43,859 nucleotides of DNA from an uncultured Myxococcales bacterium (GTDB lineage Bacteria > Myxococcota_A > UBA9042): the NCBI GenBank assembly GCA_937910235.1, contig CALENB010000492.1, positions 1 to 43,859 on the forward strand. The letters are read 5' to 3'. The position numbers and the translations under genes are program-made. Positions 16,623 through 25,080 of this stretch are shown piece after piece. Position 1 is the stretch's first letter; each line of letters starts with the position of its first letter. The notes under the pieces were generated by a model. The model did no database searches. It was not told where the DNA came from and worked only from the letters and a program-made list of their open reading frames with translations.

Positions 16623-18427
16623 CCCTGAGCCTGGGCGTCGAGATGGTGGTCGACCCACTGCGCGACGGCGTCGTGGGCCGCGCGCCACGAGGCACGCGCC
16701 AGCTCGCGGTCGGTGTGCACCTCGATCACGTGCGGACCACCTGCGCTCAAGGCCGCCGCGAGCGCGCCGGGCAACGCGAGGACGTTGGCCACCGCGGTCG
16801 TCGCCACGCCAGCGGCATGGGCCCACGGCAACACACGTTGGTCGTGGGCGGCGGCGAAGACCGGCTCAAACTCGGCGCTCTGCTCATGGATCGGCAGCAG
16901 CGAGAAGATGCCCCCGCCACCATTGTTGACGACGACGATCACCAGATCTGGGGCCTTGGCCGCAAGCACTTGCAGCGCGCCCACGTCGTGCAGCGCCGCC
17001 AAATCGCCGATCAGCAGCACGGTCGGCTGGCCACGCGCGAGGCTCCAGCCGGTGGCCTGGGCGATCAGCCCGTCAATCCCGCTGGCGCCGCGCGCCGACG
17101 CCACCACGACCGGCGCACCACCGGCTGGTGCGAAGGCATCTAGGAGGCGAACGCTCATGGAGCTCGCGGCCCAGAGCCCAGCATTAGCGGGCAACGCAGC
17201 GCACACGCTCTGCGCGATGGCGATCTCGTCGCCGCCGAGCGCGCGGAGCCCCACGGCGACCTCATGGCCGATGGCCTGCCACCTGCGCAGGAGCGCCGAC
17301 ATCCCCGCTCGCGACGGCGACCGACGCCCGGCCAGCGCCGCGTAGAGCCCGGAGACATGGGTCTGCAGACGCAGCGTCACGCCGTGCCCCGGGTCGAAAC
17401 GAACCGCGTCGGGACGCGCGACGATGTGGTGGAGCGGCGCTGACGTCGCCAGCCAGTCCTGCACCGCCTGCGAGACCAGCGGGCCGCCGACCTGCAACAC
17501 CACGTCTGGCCGCGTCTCCGTAGCCCAGCGCGCGCTCGCCAACATGATCGGCTGAAACGGCAGCAGCCCTGGCACGTTGGGGCCAAGCCGCAGCCCGGAC
17601 GCGATGTCGGCCACGACCGGCCAGCCGAGCTGACCGGCCAGCGCGATGGCGGCGCCCTGCTCCGCCTCATCATCGAGCGCGCCCACGACCAGCACGCCGA
17701 TGTCGGCGCAGTCGAGCGCGGCGTTCAACGACACCAGCCCAGCCTCAGTCGGCCGCTTCTGACCGGGCTGCCAGCGCGTAAACGGCTGCGCTCCCTCGAG
17801 CCAACGCCGTAAGGCCGGCGCGTCCGCCTCCTCTGGGGCGACAGCGGCGACGAGGCGCGCCAGCCCTTCTGGACCGGCCGGCCCCAAAGGTTTGCGAAAC
17901 ATCAGATTGAGGTGCACTGGGCCATCGAGGCTCGCGGCGACGGCGTGGTCGATCGTGGTCAGCAGCGCGCGCAGCGGCGTGACGCCGTCTGGGCAGGCGA
18001 CATCCACAAAACAGCGGACGCGCCCGCCAAACAGGTGCACCTGATCGATCGTCTGATTCGCGCCTGTGCCCCGCAGCTCCGGCGGCCGATCGGCGCTCAG
18101 GATCAACAGCGGCACCCGCGCCGCGTCAGCCTCGATCACCGCTGGTAGGGCGTGGCCGGCGGCTGAGCCCGAGGTGGTGATGAGCGCCGCCGGACGCCCC
18201 AACGCGCGGCCGATCCCGAGCGCAAAAAACGCCGCGGCGCGCTCATCGACGATCACGTGCAGGCGCACACCAGGGTGGCGCGCCGCGGCGTCGGCGAGCG
18301 GGGTGCTGCGAGAGCCTGGTGCCACAACGAGGTCGCAGACGCCTAGACGAACGAGCTCCTCGACCACGAGGCGACCAGCGAGCGTGTTGTGCAACGCCGT
18401 GGTGGTGTCCTGCAGCGCAGTCGTCAT
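16619..18427 (-). CDS. menD: SEPHCHC synthase (MenD)
   Basis: Predicted thiamine-diphosphate enzyme joining 2-oxoglutarate-derived succinic semialdehyde to isochorismate. The 602 residues match MenD in length. Visible blocks are LGVCDLVVAPGSRSTPL, IVDERAAAFFALGIG with the cofactor-activating glutamate, TTSGSAAGHALPAVIEAD, LSADRPPELRGTGANQTIDQ, and near the C-terminus ARGASGIDG, LLIGDLAALHD and VVVNNGGGGIFSLLP. The start at 18427 overlaps the menF stop as ATGA and has GGAGGG five bases upstream. Its stop overlaps the menH start as GTGA. Confidence 0.96.
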   Translation of the reverse strand: MTTALQDTTTALHNTLAGRLVVEELVRLGVCDLVVAPGSRSTPLADAAARHPGVRLHVIVDERAAAFFALGIGRALGRPAALITTSGSAAGHALPAVIEADAARVPLLILSADRPPELRGTGANQTIDQVHLFGGRVRCFVDVACPDGVTPLRALLTTIDHAVAASLDGPVHLNLMFRKPLGPAGPEGLARLVAAVAPEEADAPALRRWLEGAQPFTRWQPGQKRPTEAGLVSLNAALDCADIGVLVVGALDDEAEQGAAIALAGQLGWPVVADIASGLRLGPNVPGLLPFQPIMLASARWATETRPDVVLQVGGPLVSQAVQDWLATSAPLHHIVARPDAVRFDPGHGVTLRLQTHVSGLYAALAGRRSPSRAGMSALLRRWQAIGHEVAVGLRALGGDEIAIAQSVCAALPANAGLWAASSMSVRLLDAFAPAGGAPVVVASARGASGIDGLIAQATGWSLARGQPTVLLIGDLAALHDVGALQVLAAKAPDLVIVVVNNGGGGIFSLLPIHEQSAEFEPVFAAAHDQRVLPWAHAAGVATTAVANVLALPGALAAALSAGGPHVIEVHTDRELARASWRAAHDAVAQWVDHHLDAQAQG

Positions 18428-19845
18428 GCCGGCCCTCCGTCGAGGCCGAAAGCCTGCCATAGCGCGGCGATTTTGCCGTCGATCTCAGCCCACTCCGCGT
18501 CCGCATCCGAGCCGAGCACCACGCCCGCGCCGCTGAACAGGCTGACGGTGCTGCCTTCAACGAGCGCCGAGCGGATCGCGACGGTAAACTCCGCGTCACC
18601 GCCGCCGCCTACCCACCCAACGGGCGCGGCGTAGAGCCCGCGCTGAAACGCTTCCAGCTGGGCGATCAGCGCGCGGGCGGCGAGCCGTGGTGTACCGCCC
18701 ACCGCGGGCGTTGGATGCAGCGCCACGAGCAAGTCCGCCACGGAGTGCGGCGGGCGCAGTCGGCCGGCGATGGGTGTGTGGAGGTGCTGCACGTGCGAAA
18801 GCGCCATGATCGCGGGCTCTGAGGCCACCGTCACGTCATCACAGACCCGGCGCAGCGTCGACGCCACCATGTCGGCCACCAGGGCGTGCTCCCGCCGGTC
18901 TTTGTCGGCGGTCCGCAACCCGTCCGCCAGCGCTGCATCGCTCGCCGGGTCTGCCCCACGTGGGCGGGTGCCGGCGAGCGCCTCGCTGAGCACGTCACCG
19001 TCGGAGACCCGGAGCAGACGCTCGGGGGACGCACCGACAAACGCTGAGTCCGCTCGTGGCTGCAGGCAAAACCGAAACGACCGCGGCTGCCGCGCCGCTA
19101 GCTGCCCGAGCAAGCCAACCGCGTCGGGCGGCTCCGCGAGGGCCACGTGGCGCTGTCGGGCCAACACGACCTTGTCGAGCGTGCCGCTGCGGAGCGCCGT
19201 CAACGCCGCCGCGATCGCGTCGTGCCAGCCGGCGCGGTCTGGCGTGTCTCGCACGGCGACGACGTGCGGGCGTGTCCCAGGCGACGGCACCGGCGAGCGG
19301 GCGGCGCCACGCCAGCCCTGCACGGCCGCGCGCGTCGCCTGGCACCGCTCCGACCAATCCGTCTCGCCGCCGTGCACGTGCACCGCCAGCCAGGCGCCGA
19401 GGCCGTCTCGCCCGAGCTCTAGCTGTGGCAGCGCGAAGCGCCAGGCGCCAAACGCCTTCCAGGGCCCGGTCGACCGCAGCTCACCGTGAAAACACACGCC
19501 GCCCACGAGCCGCACCCGGCGCGGCGCCGAGGCCAGCGTGCGCTGCAGGGCCGTAAGACCGGCGTCTAGCGTCCAGCCCAGCCCACCGACATGCCACGCC
19601 TCGCCCACCCCCGCCACGGTGACGACGTCGTCCCGGTCCGCCCAGAAACAGCGGGCCTCCCGCGGCCACGGCGCCAACCACGCGAGCGCCGTCTCGGCGT
19701 CGATGTCAGTCGTCAGCGGCACCTCGATCCGCGCCAGCGTCGGCCCTTGCACGCTCATCGGGAGATCATCGACCGCCGCCAGCGCGAGGCGGAGGGCCGC
19801 GTCGGCGGAGGCTTGTCGTGCCAGGATGACGCTCAACACCTGCAC
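18424..19845 (-). CDS. menF: Isochorismate synthase (MenF)
   Basis: Predicted chorismate-binding enzyme converting chorismate to isochorismate, the committed step into menaquinone. The 473-residue protein has the family's C-terminal signatures: VGASPERLL, ALAGTRPRG, DKDRREHALVADMV, LSHVQHLHTPIAG, HPTPAVGGTPR, APVGWVGGGGDAEFTVAIRSA and FSGAGVVLGSDADAEWAEIDGK. The start is GTG at 19845, with GGAG five bases upstream forming the end of a ten-G run on this strand. First gene of menF-menD-menH; the three genes overlap by four bases each and should be translationally coupled. A siderophore-type isochorismate synthase is excluded by context. Confidence 0.95.
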   Translation of the reverse strand: MQVLSVILARQASADAALRLALAAVDDLPMSVQGPTLARIEVPLTTDIDAETALAWLAPWPREARCFWADRDDVVTVAGVGEAWHVGGLGWTLDAGLTALQRTLASAPRRVRLVGGVCFHGELRSTGPWKAFGAWRFALPQLELGRDGLGAWLAVHVHGGETDWSERCQATRAAVQGWRGAARSPVPSPGTRPHVVAVRDTPDRAGWHDAIAAALTALRSGTLDKVVLARQRHVALAEPPDAVGLLGQLAARQPRSFRFCLQPRADSAFVGASPERLLRVSDGDVLSEALAGTRPRGADPASDAALADGLRTADKDRREHALVADMVASTLRRVCDDVTVASEPAIMALSHVQHLHTPIAGRLRPPHSVADLLVALHPTPAVGGTPRLAARALIAQLEAFQRGLYAAPVGWVGGGGDAEFTVAIRSALVEGSTVSLFSGAGVVLGSDADAEWAEIDGKIAALWQAFGLDGGPA

Positions 19846-19852
19846 CGCGTCT

Positions 19853-19862
19853 CCCCCCCCCC
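19853..19862. repeat. Ten-base C/G homopolymer at the menF ribosome-binding site
   Basis: Ten consecutive C on the plus strand (G on the menF strand) end eight bases before the GTG start and merge with the Shine-Dalgarno GGAG. Its length is prone to slippage or sequencing error. A length change would move upstream elements relative to the start without changing the coding frame. Confidence 0.8.
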
Positions 19863-20233
19863 GCTGTGAGGCCGACCGTCGCCTCGTCCCCTCGCACCCA
19901 ACCCTGCCCGGAGACGCCAGCGCGCTCCGCGCGTCACCCTACGCCCGAACGATCTCGCAGAACAGAACGATCTCCGCGGCCGCAGCCGTCTGTGTGACCA
20001 GTCGGGGCTCGCAATCCCACGAATCCGACCGCGTCTCAACCTGACGCTGCGTCAGCCCGCAGCGCGTTTGGTGCTGGACACCCCAAAACTTTCGTTGTAA
20101 ATGCGCGTTGCGTCGCGAGACTCCGTCTGCGGACCCTCGCGCAACCCACGTCGCGCATCAGAGCCGCCACCTTGGCCGACTCCTCGAAGCCGCGAGCCAC
20201 CGACCTCCGCGACCGTGGAACGAACTGGATCGA
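19863..20233. other. Divergent intergenic region between menF and ctaB
   Basis: About 370 bases with no convincing gene. A 15-base palindrome, CTGACGCTGCGTCAG, lies at 20041-20055. A possible promoter toward ctaB is TGGACA (20075-20080), 17 bases, TAAATG (20098-20103). Just downstream, 20107-20119 can pair with 20136-20145 (ten pairs, one three-base bulge), giving a leader hairpin. A TTG-initiated extension of ctaB from 20108 is possible but lacks family support. Confidence 0.4.
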
Positions 20234-21178
20234 ATGGAGCCGCTTTCCAACGTCAACGTTGATCACGCCGTCGCCTTTGACGCCCGCGCCGATGGCGACG
20301 AAGCCGCCGCTGTCGGCCGCGCCGCGCGGCTGCGTGGCTACTGGCAGATGACCCGACCATCCGTGGTCGCGCTGGTCTTCTTCACGGCCGTGCCGATGCT
20401 GTTTCTGGTGCCCGGCGGCCTGCCTTCGCTCCAGATCGCCGCTGGCCTCCTCGCCGGCATCGCGGCCATCGCCGGGGCATCCTCGGTCTTCAACGCCTGG
20501 ATCGAGCGCGAGAGCGACAAGCTCATGGTCCGCACCCGCACCCGGCCGCTGCCGTCTGGCCTGATCGAGCCGCGCCACGCCCTGCTGTTCGCCTGGGTGC
20601 TCTCGTTCGCGGGGCTCGCCGTCATCGGCGCCTGTGGCCACTGGCTCGGCGTCGTCGCCGGCGCGCTCACCATCGCGTTCTACGTCTTTGTCTACACGAT
20701 CTGGCTCAAGCCGCTGACGCCGCTCAACATCGTCATCGGCGGCGCAGCAGGCGCGGCACCACCGCTGATCGTCGACGCCAGCCTCACCGGCGGCGTCGGC
20801 CTCATGAGCCTCACGCTCTTCGCCATCGTGTTTCTGTGGACCCCGCCACATTTCTGGGCGATTTCGCTGTTTCGCAAGGATGACTACGCCGCGGCCGGGT
20901 TCCCGATGCTGCCGATCACCCATGGCGACGATCACACGCGGCGTCGAATCACGCTCTACGCGCTTAGTATGTTGCCCCCATCGCTGCTTCCAGTCTTGAC
21001 GGGCCACCTCAGCTTGGGGTACGGCGGCGTGGCGCTGGCGGTTAACGCCGGCTTCATCTGGACGTGCTGGCAACTAGAGCAACGAAAGACCCACCAGGCT
21101 GCACGCCGGGTGATGTTCGGCTCGCTGATCTATTTGCATCTGTTGTTCACCGCGATGACTGTGGACCTGATGCTTTGA
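20234..21178 (+). CDS. ctaB: Protoheme IX farnesyltransferase (heme O synthase)
   Basis: Predicted UbiA-family membrane enzyme that farnesylates heme b to heme o for the oxidase encoded next door. The 314-residue protein with about nine membrane segments contains NAWIERESDKLMVRTRTRPLP, a variant of the usual NxxxDxxxD first motif with Glu in place of one Asp, then YTIWLKPLTPLNIVIGG, AGAAPPLI, FLWTPPHFWAISLF and DDYAAAGFPMLP. The N-terminus before MTRPSVVALVFF is a hydrophilic 40-residue extension. The ATG at 20234 is chosen; the ribosome site is weak. The gap to coxB is 125 bases, so ctaB may be a separate unit. No ctaA (heme A synthase) is seen in the window. Confidence 0.93.
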   Translation: MEPLSNVNVDHAVAFDARADGDEAAAVGRAARLRGYWQMTRPSVVALVFFTAVPMLFLVPGGLPSLQIAAGLLAGIAAIAGASSVFNAWIERESDKLMVRTRTRPLPSGLIEPRHALLFAWVLSFAGLAVIGACGHWLGVVAGALTIAFYVFVYTIWLKPLTPLNIVIGGAAGAAPPLIVDASLTGGVGLMSLTLFAIVFLWTPPHFWAISLFRKDDYAAAGFPMLPITHGDDHTRRRITLYALSMLPPSLLPVLTGHLSLGYGGVALAVNAGFIWTCWQLEQRKTHQAARRVMFGSLIYLHLLFTAMTVDLML

Positions 21179-21303
21179 CAGCGTTGGTTAGAAGTCGTTG
21201 CTTCGAACTCGTTGCCGTGCCCGAGACCGCTTGAACTGAGCCGCCAACCCTGGCGACAACTCTTCCCTACCTGTTGAACCGAAACCACAGAGGCTCAAAC
21301 CCC

Positions 21304-22386
21304 ATGTTTCGCAAGACCACAAAGCAGCTGAGCGACTGGCTGATCGCAGCCACATCCTCGCGCTCCTTCGCGCTCCTAGCGCCTATCGCCGTCGCGTTGC
21401 TCCTCGGGGCGTGTAGTAGCAACCACCCACGGGACACCCTTAATCCCGCTGGCGACGGTGCTCAGATCAGCGCTTGGTTCTTCTGGCTCTACATGATCCT
21501 CGACACGGTGATCTTCGCGATTGTCGTTGGCGCGCTGACGATCGCGCTGCTCAAGTTCTCGAAGAAGAAGGGCGACGACGACAGCCTGCCGCCTCAGAAC
21601 CACGGCAACATGAAGCTTGAGGTGATCTGGACGGTGATCCCGACCCTCATCCTCGTCGTGTTGGGCGTGATCACGATCGGTGGCGTCTTCAAGCTGGCTG
21701 AGAAGCCCGCCGAAGAGCAGAAGGTGATCGAGGTCGACGTCACCGGCAAGCAGTGGTGGTGGGAGTTCGACTACCGCGACTCCAAGATCTCCACGGCCAA
21801 CGAGCTGCACGTCGAAGAAGGCACGCAGGTCGCGCTGCACCTGACCTCGGCCGACGTCATCCACGCGTTCTGGGTTCCGCGCGTCAGCGGTAAGCGCGAC
21901 GCGACGCCGGGCCGATCGTACCCGCTCTACTTCAAGCCCTTCGAGAAGGGCGAGTTCGTCGGCCAGTGCGCTGAGCTCTGCGGCGCGAGCCACGCGCGCA
22001 TGGGCATCAAGATGATCGTGCACCCCGTGAAGGGCGCCGACAGCTACGACAATTGGGTCAAGGGCCAGCTCGCGCAGGCCGCCGCGCCCACCACCGCGCT
22101 CCAAAAGGCCGGAAAGAAGGTGTTTGAGACGAAGGGCTGCGCCAGTTGCCACACCATCCGTGGTGTCAAGGAGCTGTCGCAGCGCTCGCGCACCACCGGC
22201 CCTGACCTGACCCACGTCGGCTCGCGGACCACGATCGCCGCCCTCGCCCTCACGAACAATGAGGAGAACTTGGCCAAGTGGGTGAAGAACCCGCAGTCGG
22301 TCAAGGAGGCTGCTTTGATGACCAACCTAAATCTCAGCGACGCAGACGCCAAGGCGGTCGCCGCCTACCTCTTCTCGCTCAAGTAA
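21304..22386 (+). CDS. ctaC: Cytochrome c oxidase subunit II with C-terminal cytochrome c domain (caa3 type)
   Basis: Predicted electron-entry subunit. A signal region ends in LLLGAC (lipobox, Cys37), so the mature protein is likely a lipoprotein. Two transmembrane segments follow (about residues 55-80 and 105-130), then the CuA cupredoxin with GKQWWWEFDY and the ligand set Cys222-x-Glu-x-Cys226-x3-His230-x2-Met233. A fused class I cytochrome c follows, with CASCH at 279-283 and a candidate axial Met near the end (LMTNLNLS). Electrons would pass from the fused heme to CuA to heme a. The ATG at 21304 is used; an in-frame TTG at 21274 is weaker. First gene of the oxidase operon. Confidence 0.95.
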   Translation: MFRKTTKQLSDWLIAATSSRSFALLAPIAVALLLGACSSNHPRDTLNPAGDGAQISAWFFWLYMILDTVIFAIVVGALTIALLKFSKKKGDDDSLPPQNHGNMKLEVIWTVIPTLILVVLGVITIGGVFKLAEKPAEEQKVIEVDVTGKQWWWEFDYRDSKISTANELHVEEGTQVALHLTSADVIHAFWVPRVSGKRDATPGRSYPLYFKPFEKGEFVGQCAELCGASHARMGIKMIVHPVKGADSYDNWVKGQLAQAAAPTTALQKAGKKVFETKGCASCHTIRGVKELSQRSRTTGPDLTHVGSRTTIAALALTNNEENLAKWVKNPQSVKEAALMTNLNLSDADAKAVAAYLFSLK

Positions 22387-22487
22387 ACGCACGACTGCAC
22401 GACGCAGAACACGATCACGCAGAACGGCGAGCGAGACGACAGCGCCACGCTCCCCCAACGGTCCAACCACTTCACCAGGAACGACTG

Positions 22488-24344
22488 ATGTCCGCGAAGC
22501 TTCACGATATCGAGGCACTGCAGGCTCCTGAGCCACACATGCACTACGAGCGTCCGGGTAAAACCGGGCTGATGGACTGGCTCACCACCGTCGACCACAA
22601 AAAGGTCGGCGTGGTGTACTGGGCTGCGGGCGCATTCTTCCTGCTCGTTGGCGGTCTTGAGGCGCTCCTCTTCCGCATCCAGCTCGCCGTGCCAGACAAC
22701 GACTTCATGGGCGGCGAGACCTTCAATGGCCTCGTGACCATGCACGCCACGACGATGGTCTTCCTCGCGATCATGCCGATGACGGCTGGGTTCGCGAACT
22801 TTCTGGTGCCGCTGTTGATCGGCGCACGAGACGTCGCCTTCCCCCGATTGAACGCCTGGTCGCTCTGGACTTTCCTCGGCGGCGCCTTGGTCATCAACGC
22901 CAGCTTTCTCTTCGGCGGCCCGCCGGCAGCCGGTTGGACGGGCTACGCGCCGCTGACAGGCCCCGAGTTCGGCGGCACCGGCATCGACTTCTGGTGGTCC
23001 GGCCTCGCCCTGCTCTCGGCGTCCTCCATGGCCGCCTCCATCAACTTCATCGTCACCATCCTCAACATGCGCGCGCCCGGGATGACCCTGCTGCGCGTGC
23101 CGGTCCTTGGCTGGATGATGCTCGTTATCCAGTTCCTGCTCGCCCTCTCCTTCCCGCCGGTCACCGTCGGACTCATTCTGCTCGGCTTTGACCGCATGTT
23201 CGGCACGACGTTCTACAACGTCAGCATGGGCGGCGATCCGCAGCTCTGGCAGCACCTGTTCTGGCTCTTCGGTCACCCCGAGGTGTACGTCCTCATCTTG
23301 CCCGCGATGGGCATCGTCTCCGAGATCCTGCCCGTGTTTGCGCGCCGTCCGCTCTTCGGCCAGACCGCGGTCATCTTCTCCGGCATCTTCATTGGCTTCG
23401 TCGGCTTTGGCGTGTGGGCTCACCACATGTTCACCGCCGGTATGGGCCCGGTCGCCGACGCCGCCTTCGCCGCGACCACGGCCATCATCGCCATCCCCAC
23501 CGGCGTGAAGATCTTCAACTGGCTCGGCACCCTCTGGGGCGGCAAGATGACGTACCCCACGCCCATGCTGTTCGCCATCGCGTTCATCCCGATCTTCACC
23601 CTCGGCGGCCTCTCCGGCCTCATGCACGCCGCTGCACCCTTGGATTTGCAGCAGCACGACTCGTACTTCGTCGTCGCGCACTTTCACTACGTGCTCGTCG
23701 GTGGCGCTCTGCTCGGCCTGTTCGCTGGCACGTACTTCTACTTCCCCAAGGTCACCGGCCGCATGATGAGCGACGGCCTCGGCAAGGCGCACTTCTGGCT
23801 GTTCCTCATCGGCATGAACATCACGTTCTTCCCGCAGCACATGCTCGGCAACGAGGGCATGCCCCGCCGCATCTACACCTACCCGGCAGACGCGCAGTGG
23901 GACCTGTACAACATGCTCGGCACCATCGGCGTGATCATCATGACCGTCGCGATGCTCATCTTCGTCTACAACGTCATCGTCTCCGTCAAGAAGGGCGCGA
24001 TCGCGGGCCGCGACCCGTGGGACGCAGCGACGCTCGAGTGGCTGACCGAGTCGCCTCCGAAGGTGCAGAACTTCGACTTCACGCCCATCGTGCTCTCAGA
24101 GCGCCCGGTCTGGGACCACAAGTACACCGAGGGGATGGAGATCATCGCGCCTGAGAAGGGTGAGTCGTTCCACATGCCATCCTACTCGTGGAAACCCATG
24201 ATTAGCTCGGGCTTCGTGCTGATGCTGATCATCGGCATCCTGCTGAACACGTTCATGCCAGGCAACTGGCTGTGGATCGTCGCTGCGCTGGCCGCGGTCG
24301 GCGTCGTCGGATCCGTGTGGGCCTGGGTGTCTGAACCGGTCTGA
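22488..24344 (+). CDS. ctaD: Cytochrome c oxidase subunit I
   Basis: Catalytic subunit, 618 residues with about 12-14 membrane helices, reducing oxygen and pumping protons. Ligands and channels are visible: heme a histidine in TMHATTMVFL, the His-Tyr pair and proton-channel glutamate in FGHPEVYVLILP, the CuB histidines in WAHHMF, the K-channel lysine in PTGVKIFNWLGTLWGG and the two heme histidines in VVAHFHYVL. The Glu of GHPE and the GARDVAFPRLN segment place it in the A1 class. The start at 22488 has AGGA upstream and gives a normal N-terminus (TTVDHKKVGVVYW). A longer frame from 22278 overlaps subunit II and is rejected. A C-terminal extension with two further helices, as in caa3 enzymes, is present. 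Confidence 0.97.
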   Translation: MSAKLHDIEALQAPEPHMHYERPGKTGLMDWLTTVDHKKVGVVYWAAGAFFLLVGGLEALLFRIQLAVPDNDFMGGETFNGLVTMHATTMVFLAIMPMTAGFANFLVPLLIGARDVAFPRLNAWSLWTFLGGALVINASFLFGGPPAAGWTGYAPLTGPEFGGTGIDFWWSGLALLSASSMAASINFIVTILNMRAPGMTLLRVPVLGWMMLVIQFLLALSFPPVTVGLILLGFDRMFGTTFYNVSMGGDPQLWQHLFWLFGHPEVYVLILPAMGIVSEILPVFARRPLFGQTAVIFSGIFIGFVGFGVWAHHMFTAGMGPVADAAFAATTAIIAIPTGVKIFNWLGTLWGGKMTYPTPMLFAIAFIPIFTLGGLSGLMHAAAPLDLQQHDSYFVVAHFHYVLVGGALLGLFAGTYFYFPKVTGRMMSDGLGKAHFWLFLIGMNITFFPQHMLGNEGMPRRIYTYPADAQWDLYNMLGTIGVIIMTVAMLIFVYNVIVSVKKGAIAGRDPWDAATLEWLTESPPKVQNFDFTPIVLSERPVWDHKYTEGMEIIAPEKGESFHMPSYSWKPMISSGFVLMLIIGILLNTFMPGNWLWIVAALAAVGVVGSVWAWVSEPV

Positions 24345-24423
24345 TTTGAGGCCGATCTGAGTCTGAGATAACCCGTCGCCGCCGTCTTGGCCGCGACGAC
24401 ACAGTGGAGAGGGAGACAAATCC

Positions 24424-25080
24424 ATGTCTGCACACGCTGCCGAAGCTGCCGACCTAATTGACCACGGTCATGCCGGTGATGATGGCCACGGTCACGACGA
24501 GCTCGTCGAGAACAACTACATGAAGGTCCCCAACGTAAAGTTGGCGATCTGGACCTTCCTTGGGTCCGAGTGCATGTTCTTCGGCTCGCTGATCGCGACC
24601 TACTTCTTCTATCTCGACAAGAGCATCGGCGGGCTGCTGCCAAAAGAGGTGTTCAGCATCGGGATCACATCGATCTCCACCTTCATCCTGCTCACCAGCT
24701 CGTTCACGATGGCCATGGCCGTGGACACCGCCAAGAGTGGGTTGATGTCGAAGTCGCGCAACTGGCTGCTCATCACAGCCCTCTGCGGTGCGACTTTTGT
24801 AGGGTTTCAGGTCTATGAGTTCTGGCACTTCGTGCATCTCGGGCTGACGCTGCAGACCTCGCTGTTCGGCTCGACGTTCTACGTGATGACCGGGTTCCAC
24901 GGCGCCCACGTCTCCGTGGGGGTTATCTGGTTGCTGATGGTCGCGAAGCTGGTCCACAGCGGTAAAATCCCGGCCGAGCGGGCCGTGTTTGTCGAGTCTG
25001 CGGGGCTTTACTGGCACTTTGTCGACATCGTCTGGATCGTCATTTTCACATTCGTGTACCTGCTGGAGTTCGCGAAATGA
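24424..25080 (+). CDS. ctaE: Cytochrome c oxidase subunit III
   Basis: A 218-residue five-helix membrane protein typical of the short subunit III of caa3/bo3 oxidases. Recognisable blocks are NVKLAIWTFLGSECMFFGSL with the conserved glutamate, FYVMTGFHGAHVSVGVIWL with paired histidines, and ESAGLYWHFVDIVWIVIFTFVYL at the C-terminus. The N-terminal 30 residues are His/Asp/Gly-rich (DHGHAGDDGHGHDE) and may bind metal. A GAGAGGGAG Shine-Dalgarno precedes the ATG. Its stop overlaps the next start as ATGA. It stabilises subunit I and lies in the ordinary ctaC-D-E order. Confidence 0.95.
   Translation: MSAHAAEAADLIDHGHAGDDGHGHDELVENNYMKVPNVKLAIWTFLGSECMFFGSLIATYFFYLDKSIGGLLPKEVFSIGITSISTFILLTSSFTMAMAVDTAKSGLMSKSRNWLLITALCGATFVGFQVYEFWHFVHLGLTLQTSLFGSTFYVMTGFHGAHVSVGVIWLLMVAKLVHSGKIPAERAVFVESAGLYWHFVDIVWIVIFTFVYLLEFAK

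Noticed and set aside
16623-16826. N-terminal extension of menH
   Set aside because: Arg-rich sequence opposite no family motif and overlapping the conserved menD C-terminus; the GTG at 16622 in GTGA fits the operon pattern.
20108-20233. TTG-initiated extension of ctaB
   Set aside because: Arg/His/Pro-rich and not typical of heme O synthase; the region is more likely leader.
22278-22487. N-terminal extension of ctaD overlapping ctaC
   Set aside because: The extension has no relation to subunit I, overlaps a conserved cytochrome c end, and a good start with AGGA exists at 22488.
22365-23840. Long open frame antisense to ctaD
   Set aside because: It mirrors a highly conserved gene in GC-rich DNA, is rich in Glu/Asp/His/Arg without any fold pattern, and has no ribosome-binding site. 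Similar shadows over aceE (1806-2546) and ctaC (21376-22215) were dropped for the same reason.
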